From NCBI RefSeq assembly GCF_001712755.1, contig NZ_MDKC01000002.1:358037-422036 (forward strand): a stretch of 64,000 nt of DNA. The letters are read 5' to 3'. Origin of the DNA: Gottfriedia luciferensis (GTDB lineage: Bacteria; Bacillota; Bacilli; Bacillales; Bacillaceae_G). A model generated the notes under the pieces. The model had not been told where the DNA came from. It saw only the letters and a program-made list of their open reading frames with translations, and did no database searches. Shown here piece after piece: positions 1-8,251 of the stretch (position 1 is the stretch's first letter; each line of letters opens with the position of its first letter). A program made the translations under genes and the position numbers.

Positions 1-1
1 A

Positions 2-190
2 ATCTTTATTATCCGATTTGTACTTCGCGATTATTTAAAGTGGCTCGGCAATGAGACTGAGGCAGCACTTTTTATGACCGTTGCAATCGGATATATTTGC
101 CCTTGGAGAATTATTTCATTTCTCAAGTTTCGTCAAATATATATTAAAAGAAACTATAATAATAAAGAAACCCTTCAGAAAAATATCTGA
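2..190 (+). CDS. C-terminal fragment of a membrane protein (cut by window edge)
   Basis: Reading from base 2 there are 62 codons without a stop, ending in TGA at 188-190, directly before a strong terminator. The fragment contains one hydrophobic stretch (AALFMTVAIGYICPW) followed by a basic tail rich in Arg, Lys and Asn, as in the cytoplasmic end of a multi-pass membrane protein. The family cannot be decided from this piece; the gene begins outside the window. Confidence 0.5.
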   Translation: MFIIRFVLRDYLKWLGNETEAALFMTVAIGYICPWRIISFLKFRQIYIKRNYNNKETLQKNI

Positions 191-209
191 AGGGTATTTT
201 GGTTTTTTT
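170..209 (+). terminator. Rho-independent terminator
   Basis: ACCCTTCAGA at 170-179 pairs perfectly with TCTGAAGGGT at 186-195, followed by a T-rich tract. It ends the partial gene at the left edge. The remaining bases to 324 show nothing else. Confidence 0.85.
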
Positions 210-324
210 AATAGATTCACTCCTGATAATGAAATGTTAATAAAAATAGATATGTCTCCGAAATACTGCAGTAAAAATACCCATAATAATCATATTGATA
301 GACGAATAATATCTTCCATCGTAA

Positions 325-1092
325 CTAATTCAAATATTTTTTTACAAATGTATAAACTGATTCAGCAAGTGTTTTTTTGCGCTCCTTCAGATATTTAAAA
401 AGTGCTACTTTGTTTTCGTTTGAAACATTCCAGTCTACTGGTATATCCTGAATAACTTCTTCGATTGAGACATCAGATAATGCTAAGATTTTTTCAATAT
501 AAGACGTTATGATGTTTAAGTCATTTAACATATCTACCGTCCAAACATGAACGATTGATTCCTTTTTAAACTTTTTGGATTTTTGAAGAGTTTCTGCATT
601 CCATTTGTATCCTCCTGGAAAACATTTTCCATGATCAATCATATGAATGTCATACTGTCCATCTGGGTGTCGTTTTAAAAGTATATTGCTTTTAGTGCGG
701 TCTGCATCATGCACCCAATAATCGAAAACGAGAATTCCAGCCAAAATATGGGGATTATTTAATTCATTTATAGTCGGACGAGGAGGTTTTTTTGCAAGGC
801 CAATACAGTTATCAATAAAAAGGCTAGCAAACTGTTTACCTGGTTGGTAATGAGAAGAAAATTTTTTGGGTATTTGCTGAATTTGCTTTTCAGTCATCGT
901 TACAATTTCAAAAGGTACAACAGGCAAATTCAACAGTTGACCTAATCTAGCGACAACATATTCGTTTACAAGTTCCCTTGTTCCATGGAAATTATTTTTA
1001 CATTTAACAGCATAACGATTACCATCACTAAACAAAAATAAATGTGCAGCTTTTCCTGGTAGCGTTTCTATATATCTTATCGGTACAATCAA
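325..1092 (-). CDS. HipA-like kinase domain protein
   Basis: A 255-residue protein matching the stand-alone HipA-like kinase fold found in many Bacillus genomes. The N-terminal half has a nucleotide-binding strand with a conserved Lys (YAVKCKNN) and an Asn/Glu helix (ELVNEYVVARL). The catalytic region carries WVHDADRTKSNILL, resembling the HipA catalytic loop with Asp and Asn, and HMIDHGKCF, resembling the metal-binding D(F/H)G motif. There is no adjacent hipB-type HTH gene, so this is probably not a classical HipBA toxin pair; its substrate is unknown. The start is TTG at 1090-1092, with AGGAGG about 14 bases upstream on the minus strand. Transcribed convergently with the partial gene at the window edge. 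Confidence 0.75.
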   Translation of the reverse strand: MIVPIRYIETLPGKAAHLFLFSDGNRYAVKCKNNFHGTRELVNEYVVARLGQLLNLPVVPFEIVTMTEKQIQQIPKKFSSHYQPGKQFASLFIDNCIGLAKKPPRPTINELNNPHILAGILVFDYWVHDADRTKSNILLKRHPDGQYDIHMIDHGKCFPGGYKWNAETLQKSKKFKKESIVHVWTVDMLNDLNIITSYIEKILALSDVSIEEVIQDIPVDWNVSNENKVALFKYLKERKKTLAESVYTFVKKYLN

Positions 1093-1312
1093 TGATATAA
1101 CTAAAACCTCCTTATTAAGTAGAACATATTACTATATTCTATATAAGTAGAAGGGTATTGGACAAAAGAATTAATGAACTAGAAGAATTTTTTTCTTTTC
1201 ACAATTTCATATTCGGTAGATGTATATGCTCTAAATTTAATTTTTGTAAGAAAAGGATTTTAAATAAAGGAAAGAGAATAAAGGACTATATTACCAATTT
1301 GGAGTTGAGAAA

Positions 1313-1798
1313 ATGAAAGTTGTAATTAAAGAACTAACAGAATATGAGGTTGCGTTTTTTAGACGTGTCGGATCATATTTTGAACCAAATGGGGAACATT
1401 GGGATAAGTTATTAAATTGGGCAATAAATAATGGACTTTTTCCACCACAACAATCTTTCATAGGAATTTCCTTAGATAACCCAGATTTAATAGAAAGTCT
1501 AAATTGTCGTCACGATGCCTGTGTTACAATACCTGATGGTTTTGATAAAGAAAAACATGAAAATATCCAATTTAGAAAATTAGATGGAGGTCATTACGTT
1601 TTGTATCAATATTATGATTCTCCTAGTATGTTAAATAATGGATATAAATATATGTATGAACAATGGTCACCAAACAGTGAGTTTGAACCTGATTATGACC
1701 GCTATAACTTAGAATTTAGTATGAATAATCCTGCTGAAGACCCAGATGGAAAAGCTAAAGTTCATTTATATGTGCCAGTTAAAAGTCGGACAGCTTAA
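1313..1798 (+). CDS. GyrI-like / effector-binding domain protein
   Basis: 161 residues. The start KVVIKELTEYEVAFFRRVGSY and the later acidic/aromatic segment (HYVLYQYYDSP) followed by a C-terminal strand ending in HLYVPV match the GyrI-like small-molecule-binding fold, also found at the C terminus of AraC- and MerR-type regulators. No DNA-binding domain is attached, so it is a stand-alone effector domain, possibly a drug-binding or sequestering protein. Single gene with no obvious partner. The ribosome site is weak (GAGTTGAGAAA). Confidence 0.75.
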   Translation: MKVVIKELTEYEVAFFRRVGSYFEPNGEHWDKLLNWAINNGLFPPQQSFIGISLDNPDLIESLNCRHDACVTIPDGFDKEKHENIQFRKLDGGHYVLYQYYDSPSMLNNGYKYMYEQWSPNSEFEPDYDRYNLEFSMNNPAEDPDGKAKVHLYVPVKSRTA

Positions 1799-1974
1799 AT
1801 AAACTAGTTTTTTAGTATTTTGAAAGACCAATTAGTAATAAAGTAAAATGATTTTCTATTAACCTAAACATCTTTTTTCATATATGATGTAAGTATTGTT
1901 ATTTCTTGGAAATAATAATATAATTAAATAGAATTTAAATTAAAATTATATCCTTTGTGAAAGGGTGTTAGACT

Positions 1975-2067
1975 ATGAATTTCACTATTTACTTTGGAAA
2001 TCATGAAGATAAAGAAGTACATACAATGGATTGCTATGTAGACATTGAGGAAGAAACTGTTTCTTAA
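1975..2067 (+). CDS. Small hypothetical acidic protein (30 aa)
   Basis: A 30-codon ORF beginning MNFTIYFGNHEDKE and ending EEETVS. It has a good ribosome site (AAAGGGTG, 7 bases before ATG) and is followed 32 bases later by a strong terminator, so it has the complete anatomy of a short transcription unit. It is acidic and not hydrophobic. No family recognised. Confidence 0.5.
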   Translation: MNFTIYFGNHEDKEVHTMDCYVDIEEETVS

Positions 2068-2098
2068 GCTAATGATCAATCTTAATAAAAATTATTTC

Positions 2099-2129
2099 AA
2101 GGATGCGAAAAATTTTCGTATCCTTTTTT
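2099..2129 (+). terminator. Rho-independent terminator
   Basis: GGATGCGAAAA pairs with TTTTCGTATCC with one mismatch, followed by TTTTTTC. Closes the small ORF at 1975-2067. Confidence 0.8.
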
Positions 2130-2228
2130 CATTTTTAAGATTTACATTTTAAAATTTATTGTGTATGATTAAAATATAAAAGGCGAACTAATGTTCTATG
2201 TATAGATTTTAGAAGGAAAGGAACTTGC

Positions 2229-2912
2229 ATGATGAAAAGAAATGGAGCAACTAAAAGGAAATCAAAAACACCTATTATATCCAATACAGGTTTTATCGGA
2301 GCAAGTTTCATTGATATGGAAGAATTGCAAGAAAATCAATATTATTTTACAAGGAAACATCCTTTAATTATACATGAAGTATTAAATGGACTATTGCAAG
2401 CTGCATGTGCATTATTTCAAAAACAAAAAATTCCAGCATTTATTGCGTGTGAATATTTAAGAGAGGAAAAGAAAATAGGCTTAATCTTATCAAAAAAGCC
2501 ATTCGAAAAAGAAGAAGGAATTCGTTATTTTATTGAATATCTTCGTGAAATTGGTCACTTAAATAATGACAAAACAATAAGGGCTGAAATTTCAAATACT
2601 GGATTTATTGGCGTAATTTTTGTGGATTTATCGTATATTTCAAGGTTTACATTCGATACGGAAATGAAGTTGCTTTCTGCTTTCACTATTAATTTCATGG
2701 AACCGTTAAAAGAAATTTATCATCAAAATAAAATTCATTTATATATGTCAGGTGTTGAACTTCAAAAGGAAGATAAGTTAGGCTTTGTACTTTCTAAGAA
2801 TCCTTATGATGAGCGGAAAGAAGCGAACTTGTATTTTAAGGAATATTTGAGAGAAAGAGGATTGTTAAAAAATTATAAAGAGAATGTGTTTATTCAAAGA
2901 CATCGAGCATAA
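2229..2912 (+). CDS. Hypothetical protein with an internal tandem duplication
   Basis: 227 residues with a basic N terminus (MMKRNGATKRKSKT). Two homologous halves are visible: residues about 18-111 and 122-213. Both begin SNTGFIG, continue with a hydrophobic strand and Asp (FIDM / FVDL), a helix, a strand, then IGLILSKKPFEKE / LGFVLSKNPYDER, and end YFIEYLREIGHL / YFKEYLRERGLL. The halves have diverged in the middle but share order and spacing. No signal peptide, membrane segment or catalytic motif is evident. GAAGGAAAGGAAC precedes the ATG. I do not recognise the family; the fold is probably alpha/beta and the protein a fused dimer. Confidence 0.8.
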   Translation: MMKRNGATKRKSKTPIISNTGFIGASFIDMEELQENQYYFTRKHPLIIHEVLNGLLQAACALFQKQKIPAFIACEYLREEKKIGLILSKKPFEKEEGIRYFIEYLREIGHLNNDKTIRAEISNTGFIGVIFVDLSYISRFTFDTEMKLLSAFTINFMEPLKEIYHQNKIHLYMSGVELQKEDKLGFVLSKNPYDERKEANLYFKEYLRERGLLKNYKENVFIQRHRA

Positions 2913-2960
2913 ATTTTTTCATTATACTTAATTTGGTTTTAAAAATACATATAAAAACTG

Positions 2961-2993
2961 AGAGGGGCTGGCATGAGCGGTTCCTCTTTTTGT
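2961..2993 (+). terminator. Weak terminator-like hairpin
   Basis: AGAGG pairs with CCTCT across a long loop, followed by TTTTTG. Position fits the end of the duplicated-domain gene; the stem is short. Confidence 0.45.
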
Positions 2994-3130
2994 TTATTCA
3001 AAAAAAGTTCATAATTTTGATAAAGTTAGAAACTTACTTAAACCATTCGTTTGCATAAAATATAGAAAGGAAATAGTTAGAAAGTAACGAATAGTATAAT
3101 ATAGGACTAACCAAAAAGGTGGCTATAACG

Positions 3131-3505
3131 ATGACGAATAATGGGAAATATGTAGATTGGTTAAGTGAAATTGTTAAACGTCATGAAAAAGAAGGTGGTT
3201 TTGAAGATTTACCTGGAATAGGTAAACCATTACCTAAGGAGCTTTTAAAAGATGATTTATTAACAACTGTTATTAAGAAGTCAGGCTATAAACCAGATTG
3301 GGTAATGCAACAAAAGAAAATATTCCAGAAGCTTGAAACGATTTTGATGAAGTTAAATTCTGATGAAAATAGTAAAGAAATAGCTAAAATGATCTCGGAA
3401 GTAAATGATGAAATTAAGAAATATAACTTAGGCTGTCCTTTTCCGATGCAAAGAAATTATGTAAATAAGGAAAACCTTGAGAGTCAATTGATTTATTGGA
3501 AATGA
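3131..3505 (+). CDS. DUF1992 (DnaJ-homologue subfamily C member 28-like) protein
   Basis: 124 residues. The conserved core GGFEDLPGIGKPLPKELL is the hallmark of DUF1992, where it follows an N-terminal helix and precedes a basic amphipathic helix. Function in bacteria is not established. The ATG at 3131 is preferred over an in-frame GTG at 3119 because AAAAGGTGG lies 8 bases before it. Single-gene unit ended by the terminator at 3537. Confidence 0.8.
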   Translation: MTNNGKYVDWLSEIVKRHEKEGGFEDLPGIGKPLPKELLKDDLLTTVIKKSGYKPDWVMQQKKIFQKLETILMKLNSDENSKEIAKMISEVNDEIKKYNLGCPFPMQRNYVNKENLESQLIYWK

Positions 3506-3536
3506 GTTTGTGAAAAAATGAACGAATTCACTATAT

Positions 3537-3578
3537 AGATGTTTATACTTTTTTACTCGGTATAAGCATCTTTTTATT
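3537..3578 (+). terminator. Rho-independent terminator
   Basis: AGATGTTTATAC pairs with GTATAAGCATCT with one mismatch, followed by TTTTTATTTT. Confidence 0.85.
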
Positions 3579-3673
3579 TTCTGACTTTAAAATGGGAATT
3601 CTATGAAAAAATCTATATTTAATGTTAATGTAAAATACATACATAATAAAAATAGTTGTAAGGGGGGATAAGA

Positions 3674-4537
3674 ATGAGCGCCACTCTTGAAGTGAGGAGA
3701 CTAGATCGGAATTTTCCATTTTGTTTATTTTCAAATGATGGATTGACGTTAGTTGGTCATCATTGGCATAAACTCGTAGAAATCATTTATGTACAGAAAG
3801 GCGTTTTAAAGATTGGTGTAAATGATGAGTTACTTCATTTAGAAGAAGGCGAATTTTATATCATTAATAGTGGTGATATTCATTATTTTTTATCTTCACC
3901 AAATAGTATGAGATTGGTCGTGCAATTTGATTTTACTATTTTCGAAGATGTACAGTTTTTGAAAAAAAATAATATGGAACTAATCGAATTGTTTAATTGT
4001 ATTCAAAAATCTAGTGTTTTTTGGAATGAAGAAGTTAAACAGAAAATGATTACCTATTTAGAAGAACTTGAATGTGAATATATCGGCAAAAAAGAAGGAT
4101 ATGAATTGGCGATAAGAGCTAGATTATATGATATTTTACTTCTAGTTTATCGGGACCTACCTCATACAGAAAATAATAAACTAAACTATCCAAATAGGAA
4201 GGCTAGTTTATTAAAACTAGAAAAAATATTTCATTTTATAGAAGAGAATTATATGAATGATATTACATTAAATGATGTTGCGAATTATATCGGCTTTACC
4301 AATTCATATTTTGCAAAGTTTTTTAAAAAATACACTGGTTCTACATTTTGTCATTTTTTAAATCAATACAGAATAACGAAGGCTCAATGGTATTTATTTA
4401 ATGAAGATTTACCAATTACAGAAATTGCTTATAATGTTGGATTCATTAATGTGAAAACGTTTAACAGATTATTTAAAAACGAAGTTGGTTTATCTCCAAC
4501 CCAATATAAAAAAAAGACAATATTTGAGAAGTTTTAG
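3674..4537 (+). CDS. AraC-family transcriptional regulator (cupin sensor)
   Basis: 287 residues. The N terminus is a cupin-type sugar-sensing domain (residues about 15-90: HHWHKLVEIIYV, ...LEEGEFYIINSGDIHYF). The C terminus (about 185-284) has two helix-turn-helix units: ITLNDVANYIGFTNSYFAKFFKKYTG and ITEIAYNVGFINVKTFNRLFKNEVG, ending in the usual SPTQYKK. It lies 76 bases upstream of the sugar operon on the same strand and is the obvious local activator. A strong ribosome site (GGGGGGATAAG) fixes the start. Confidence 0.92.
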   Translation: MSATLEVRRLDRNFPFCLFSNDGLTLVGHHWHKLVEIIYVQKGVLKIGVNDELLHLEEGEFYIINSGDIHYFLSSPNSMRLVVQFDFTIFEDVQFLKKNNMELIELFNCIQKSSVFWNEEVKQKMITYLEELECEYIGKKEGYELAIRARLYDILLLVYRDLPHTENNKLNYPNRKASLLKLEKIFHFIEENYMNDITLNDVANYIGFTNSYFAKFFKKYTGSTFCHFLNQYRITKAQWYLFNEDLPITEIAYNVGFINVKTFNRLFKNEVGLSPTQYKKKTIFEKF

Positions 4538-4613
4538 GCAAGGTGTAAGGAAGACTCAAATGAATTATTTCTATAAACTGGAAATGTAAATAACATTTCC
4601 GGAGGTTTTTATA

Positions 4614-5690
4614 ATGAAATTAAAAGTAGGAATAATCGGTTGTGGCGGTATAGCAAATGGTAAACATATGCCAAGCTTAGCAGTATTAGATCATGTAGAA
4701 ATGGTAGCTTTTTGTGACATTATTGAAGAACGTGCTATTAAAGCGAAGGCACAATTTGGTGTAGAGGAAGCAAAGACATATACAGATTACAAGGAATTAT
4801 TAGCAGATGAATCGATAGATGTCATTCACGTTTGTACACCAAATAAATCTCATTCATTTATTACAATTGATTCTTTAGAAGCTGGTAAACACGTTATGTG
4901 TGAAAAGCCTATGGCAAAAACTTCAGCAGAAGCAAAAGCGATGGTAGAAGCGTCTAAACGTACAGGAAAAAAATTAACGATTGGCTATCAAAATCGTTTT
5001 CGAAACGATTCACAATATTTAAGTGAAGTTTGTAAAAATAATGAACTAGGTGAAATTTATTTTGCAAAAGCTCATGCGATAAGAAGAAGAGCGGTACCTA
5101 CTTGGGGTGTATTTTTAAACGAAGAAGAGCAAGGTGGCGGACCACTGATTGATATTGGTACTCATGCTTTGGATTTAACGTTATGGCTGATGGATAATTA
5201 TAAACCTAAATTTGTAGTTGGAAACGTTTACCACGAATTATCTCATAAAGAAAACGCTGCAAATGCTTTTGGTCCATGGGATCCAAAGGAATTTAAAGTA
5301 GAAGATTCTGCATTTGGTTTTATAACGATGGCAAATGGTGCAACCGTTATCCTAGAATCGAGCTGGGCTTTAAACACTCTTGAAATAGGTGAAGCTCAAA
5401 CTACACTTTGTGGTACTGAAGGTGGAGCTGATATGAGAGATGGTCTCCGAATTAATGGAGAAGCATATGGGCGACTTTACGATAAAAAAATTGATATCAA
5501 CACTGGCGGCGTAGCTTTTTATGAAGGCGCAACCGATTCCGCTGAAGTATTAGAAGCGAGACAATGGATTGATAGTATCATTAATGATACAGAGCCAATT
5601 GTTAAACCTGAGCAAGCATTAGTTGTAACTCAAATTTTAGAGGCAATCTACGAATCTTCAAAATCAAAGAAACCGGTATATTTTAACTAA
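4614..5690 (+). CDS. Gfo/Idh/MocA family sugar dehydrogenase
   Basis: 358 residues. NAD(P)-binding Rossmann motif GCGG at residues 9-12, the conserved EKP at 97-99 (catalytic/cofactor Lys), and the substrate-domain motif GTHALD at 182-187, whose His and Asp are usual catalytic residues. These enzymes oxidise sugars, often at C3, using NAD. CCGGAGG stands just before the ATG. First gene of a co-oriented set (4614-9276) with short gaps. The substrate is not predictable from sequence. Confidence 0.9.
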   Translation: MKLKVGIIGCGGIANGKHMPSLAVLDHVEMVAFCDIIEERAIKAKAQFGVEEAKTYTDYKELLADESIDVIHVCTPNKSHSFITIDSLEAGKHVMCEKPMAKTSAEAKAMVEASKRTGKKLTIGYQNRFRNDSQYLSEVCKNNELGEIYFAKAHAIRRRAVPTWGVFLNEEEQGGGPLIDIGTHALDLTLWLMDNYKPKFVVGNVYHELSHKENAANAFGPWDPKEFKVEDSAFGFITMANGATVILESSWALNTLEIGEAQTTLCGTEGGADMRDGLRINGEAYGRLYDKKIDINTGGVAFYEGATDSAEVLEARQWIDSIINDTEPIVKPEQALVVTQILEAIYESSKSKKPVYFN

Positions 5691-5711
5691 TTAGTATAGG
5701 AGATGAAATAT

Positions 5712-6458
5712 ATGACACTACCAATTGCCCTACAATTATGGAGTGTAAAAGAGGACGCAGCAATCGACTTTTTCGGTACTTTAGAAAAAGTAGCGAAAAT
5801 GGGTTATGACGGAGTAGAGTTCGCGGGATACTATGGTAAAAATGCTTCGGAAATAAAAGCTGTTTTAAACAAACTAGGATTAAAGATAGCAGGAGCCCAT
5901 GTAAGTGCAGATCAAATTATTCATTATATTGATGACGTAATAGCTTTCGAAAAAGAATTAGGAAACAAATATGTTGTATGTCCTTGGGCCAATTTTACTA
6001 GTTTAGAAGAATGGAAAGAATTTGCGGAACATTTACAACAATCTGGAAACCGACTAGCTGAAGCGGGAATATCGTTAGTTTATCATAATCATGCTCATGA
6101 ATTAGTCAGATTAGAAAGCGAATATATACTAGATATTTTATTAAACTCAGTTCCAACAAATCTCTTAAAAGCAGAGTTAGATACTTATTGGTTAGAATTT
6201 TCTGGTGTAGATGCGGTTGAATATATGAGTAAGTATAAAGGAAGAACTCCATTAATTCACCTGAAAGATATGGCACCATCCAAAGAGGAAAGTACTGAAG
6301 TTGGAAATGGAATTATGAATATAAAAGGAATTGTACAACAAGCAAAACTAAATTCAGCTGAATGGTTAATTGTTGAGCAAGAAGCGTTTACGAAACCACA
6401 ATTAGAAAGTGTTGAAATTGGATTGAATAATTTAAAAAGGATTTTAGCTGAAGCTTAA
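5712..6458 (+). CDS. Sugar phosphate isomerase/epimerase (TIM barrel)
   Basis: 248 residues with the AP-endonuclease-2-type TIM-barrel pattern: LQLWSVKEDA near the start, MGYDGVEFAGYYG, VYHNHAHEL, KAELDTYWLEFSGVD, PLIHLKDM and a late Glu (LIVEQEAF). The Glu, Asp, His and Glu are the usual metal ligands. Relatives act as isomerases/epimerases, inosose dehydratases or keto-glycoside lyases. The ATG at 5712 is preferred to the one at 5703, which overlaps the AGGAG ribosome site. It lies 21 bases after the dehydrogenase gene, so co-transcription is very likely. Confidence 0.88.
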   Translation: MTLPIALQLWSVKEDAAIDFFGTLEKVAKMGYDGVEFAGYYGKNASEIKAVLNKLGLKIAGAHVSADQIIHYIDDVIAFEKELGNKYVVCPWANFTSLEEWKEFAEHLQQSGNRLAEAGISLVYHNHAHELVRLESEYILDILLNSVPTNLLKAELDTYWLEFSGVDAVEYMSKYKGRTPLIHLKDMAPSKEESTEVGNGIMNIKGIVQQAKLNSAEWLIVEQEAFTKPQLESVEIGLNNLKRILAEA

Positions 6459-6501
6459 AACGCTATTAAAATATGTAAAAAAATAGAGATGGGTGAGACA
6501 T

Positions 6502-7218
6502 ATGGTAAAAGTTACGATTTGGAATGAAAATCGACACGAACAAATTAATCCAGTTGTAAAAAGCATTTATCCAAGCGGAATACACTCAACCATTGCAACG
6601 TTCTTAAATGAAGCAGGGTATGATACTACGACAGCTACATTAGAGCAACCTGATCATGGATTGACCAGTGAAGTGCTAGAAAATACTGATGTATTAATTT
6701 GGTGGGGACATATTGCTCATAATGATGTGGAAGATCAAATTGTTCAAAAAGTTTATGAAAAAGTATTGCAAGGTATGGGATTAATTGTCTTACATTCTGG
6801 GCATTTTTCTAAGATTTTTAAAAAATTAATGGGGACTAGCTGCGATTTAAAATGGCGTGAAGCAGCTGAAACGGAAAGACTTTGGGTTGTCGATCCGAGT
6901 CATCCGATAGTAGATGGTATTGGCGAATATATTGAAATTGACAAAGAAGAAATGTATGGCGAACATTTTGATATTCCTACTCCAGATGAGCTAGTGTTAG
7001 TAAGTTGGTTTAAAGGTGGAGAGGTATTTAGAAGTGGCTGTACATTTAAAAGAGGGAATGGAAAAATCTTCTATTTCAGACCAGGACATGAAACTTATCC
7101 AACTTATCATCATAAAGAAGTTCAAAAAATTATCATTAATGCAGTAAATTGGGCGAATAAATCAAAAAGAAATTATCCTTCATATGGACATAAAGAGGCC
7201 ATAGAGGCATTAACGTAA
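6502..7218 (+). CDS. ThuA-like domain protein (trehalose-utilisation type)
   Basis: 238 residues of the ThuA family, a class-I-glutamine-amidotransferase-like fold. Visible features are [11 protein letters not shown] at the start, [29 protein letters not shown] and [17 protein letters not shown]. In rhizobia ThuA works with a Gfo/Idh dehydrogenase (ThuB) on 3-keto-trehalose; recent work places ThuA-like proteins in 3-keto-glycoside turnover. ATG 6502 is chosen over GTG 6493 because GGGTGA lies just upstream. Middle gene of the sugar operon. Confidence 0.88.
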   Translation: MVKVTIWNENRHEQINPVVKSIYPSGIHSTIATFLNEAGYDTTTATLEQPDHGLTSEVLENTDVLIWWGHIAHNDVEDQIVQKVYEKVLQGMGLIVLHSGHFSKIFKKLMGTSCDLKWREAAETERLWVVDPSHPIVDGIGEYIEIDKEEMYGEHFDIPTPDELVLVSWFKGGEVFRSGCTFKRGNGKIFYFRPGHETYPTYHHKEVQKIIINAVNWANKSKRNYPSYGHKEAIEALT

Positions 7219-7242
7219 ATCATAGATTGGAGCGAGAAATCG

Positions 7243-8211
7243 ATGAAATTAGGAGTATTCACAGTATTATTTGCGGATCAATCATTTGAAGAAATGCTTG
7301 ATAAAGTTGCAGATTCGGGATTAAAGGCTGTTGAGATTGGTACAGGTTGTTATCCTGGAAATTCCCATTGTCCGTTAGACCGTTTAATAGAAAGTGAGCA
7401 AGTAAGAAGAGAATATATTGAAAAAGTTGAAAAACGAGGATTAACGATTAGTGCTTTTAGTTGTCATGGTAATCCATTATCACCTGATAAAGAGTTTGCA
7501 AAGGAATCTCATGATGTACTTGCTAAAACGATTAAACTGGCTTCGCTATTAAGTGTACCAGTTGTCAATTGTTTTTCTGGAACAAGTGGTGACCATGAAG
7601 AAGCAAAATACCCAAGTTGGCCAGTAACTGCTTGGCCAAATGAGTATAGAGATGTACTAAATTGGCAATGGGAAGAAAAGTTAATTCCTTATTGGAAAGA
7701 AATGGGCAAATTTGCGGAGGATCATCAAGTGAAAATTGGACTAGAACTACATGGTGGCTTTTTAGTTCATACTCCATATACATTATTAAAGTTACGTAAA
7801 GAAACTAGTAATGCAATCGGTGCTAACTTAGATCCTAGTCATCTTTGGTGGCAAGGGATTGATCCAGTAGCAGCGATTAAAATACTTGGAAAAGAAAATG
7901 CGATTCATCATTTCCATGCAAAAGATACGTATATCGACCAAGATAATGTAAATATGTATGGTTTAACTGATATGCAACCTTATGGTGAAGTTCAAACTAG
8001 AGCTTGGACATTCCGCTCAGTAGGCTGTGGACATAGTTTGAAAGATTGGTCTGATATGATGAGCGCACTACGTACTTTTGGATATGATTATGTTGTTAGT
8101 ATTGAACATGAAGACCCAATCATGTCGATTGAAGAAGGTTTTTCACGTGCTGTAAAAAACTTACATTCCGTATTGATAAACGAAGAGCCATCACAAATGT
8201 GGTGGACTTAA
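7243..8211 (+). CDS. Sugar phosphate isomerase/epimerase (TIM barrel), second paralogue
   Basis: 322 residues, longer than the first paralogue. Metal-ligand motifs include VEIGTGCYPG, KIGLELHGGFLVHT, NLDPSHLWWQGIDP, HHFHAKDTY and VSIEHEDP. The DPSHLWWQG and HAKD motifs are typical of the larger sub-group found next to Gfo/Idh/MocA genes. A ribosome site (TTGGAGCGAG) precedes ATG. It lies 24 bases after the ThuA gene. Likely acts on an oxidised sugar from the dehydrogenases. Confidence 0.88.
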   Translation: MKLGVFTVLFADQSFEEMLDKVADSGLKAVEIGTGCYPGNSHCPLDRLIESEQVRREYIEKVEKRGLTISAFSCHGNPLSPDKEFAKESHDVLAKTIKLASLLSVPVVNCFSGTSGDHEEAKYPSWPVTAWPNEYRDVLNWQWEEKLIPYWKEMGKFAEDHQVKIGLELHGGFLVHTPYTLLKLRKETSNAIGANLDPSHLWWQGIDPVAAIKILGKENAIHHFHAKDTYIDQDNVNMYGLTDMQPYGEVQTRAWTFRSVGCGHSLKDWSDMMSALRTFGYDYVVSIEHEDPIMSIEEGFSRAVKNLHSVLINEEPSQMWWT

Positions 8212-8251
8212 TAAAAAATAGGTAACCAATCCAAAAAAAGTTGGTGAAAAA

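Noticed and set aside
81..398. 105-codon plus-strand frame at the left edge
   Set aside because: It crosses the terminator at 170-209 and overlaps the HipA-like gene end on the other strand; no ribosome site and non-protein-like composition.
325..1092. Classical HipBA toxin-antitoxin module
   Set aside because: The kinase-like protein lacks an adjacent HipB-type HTH gene and is much shorter than HipA (about 440 aa).
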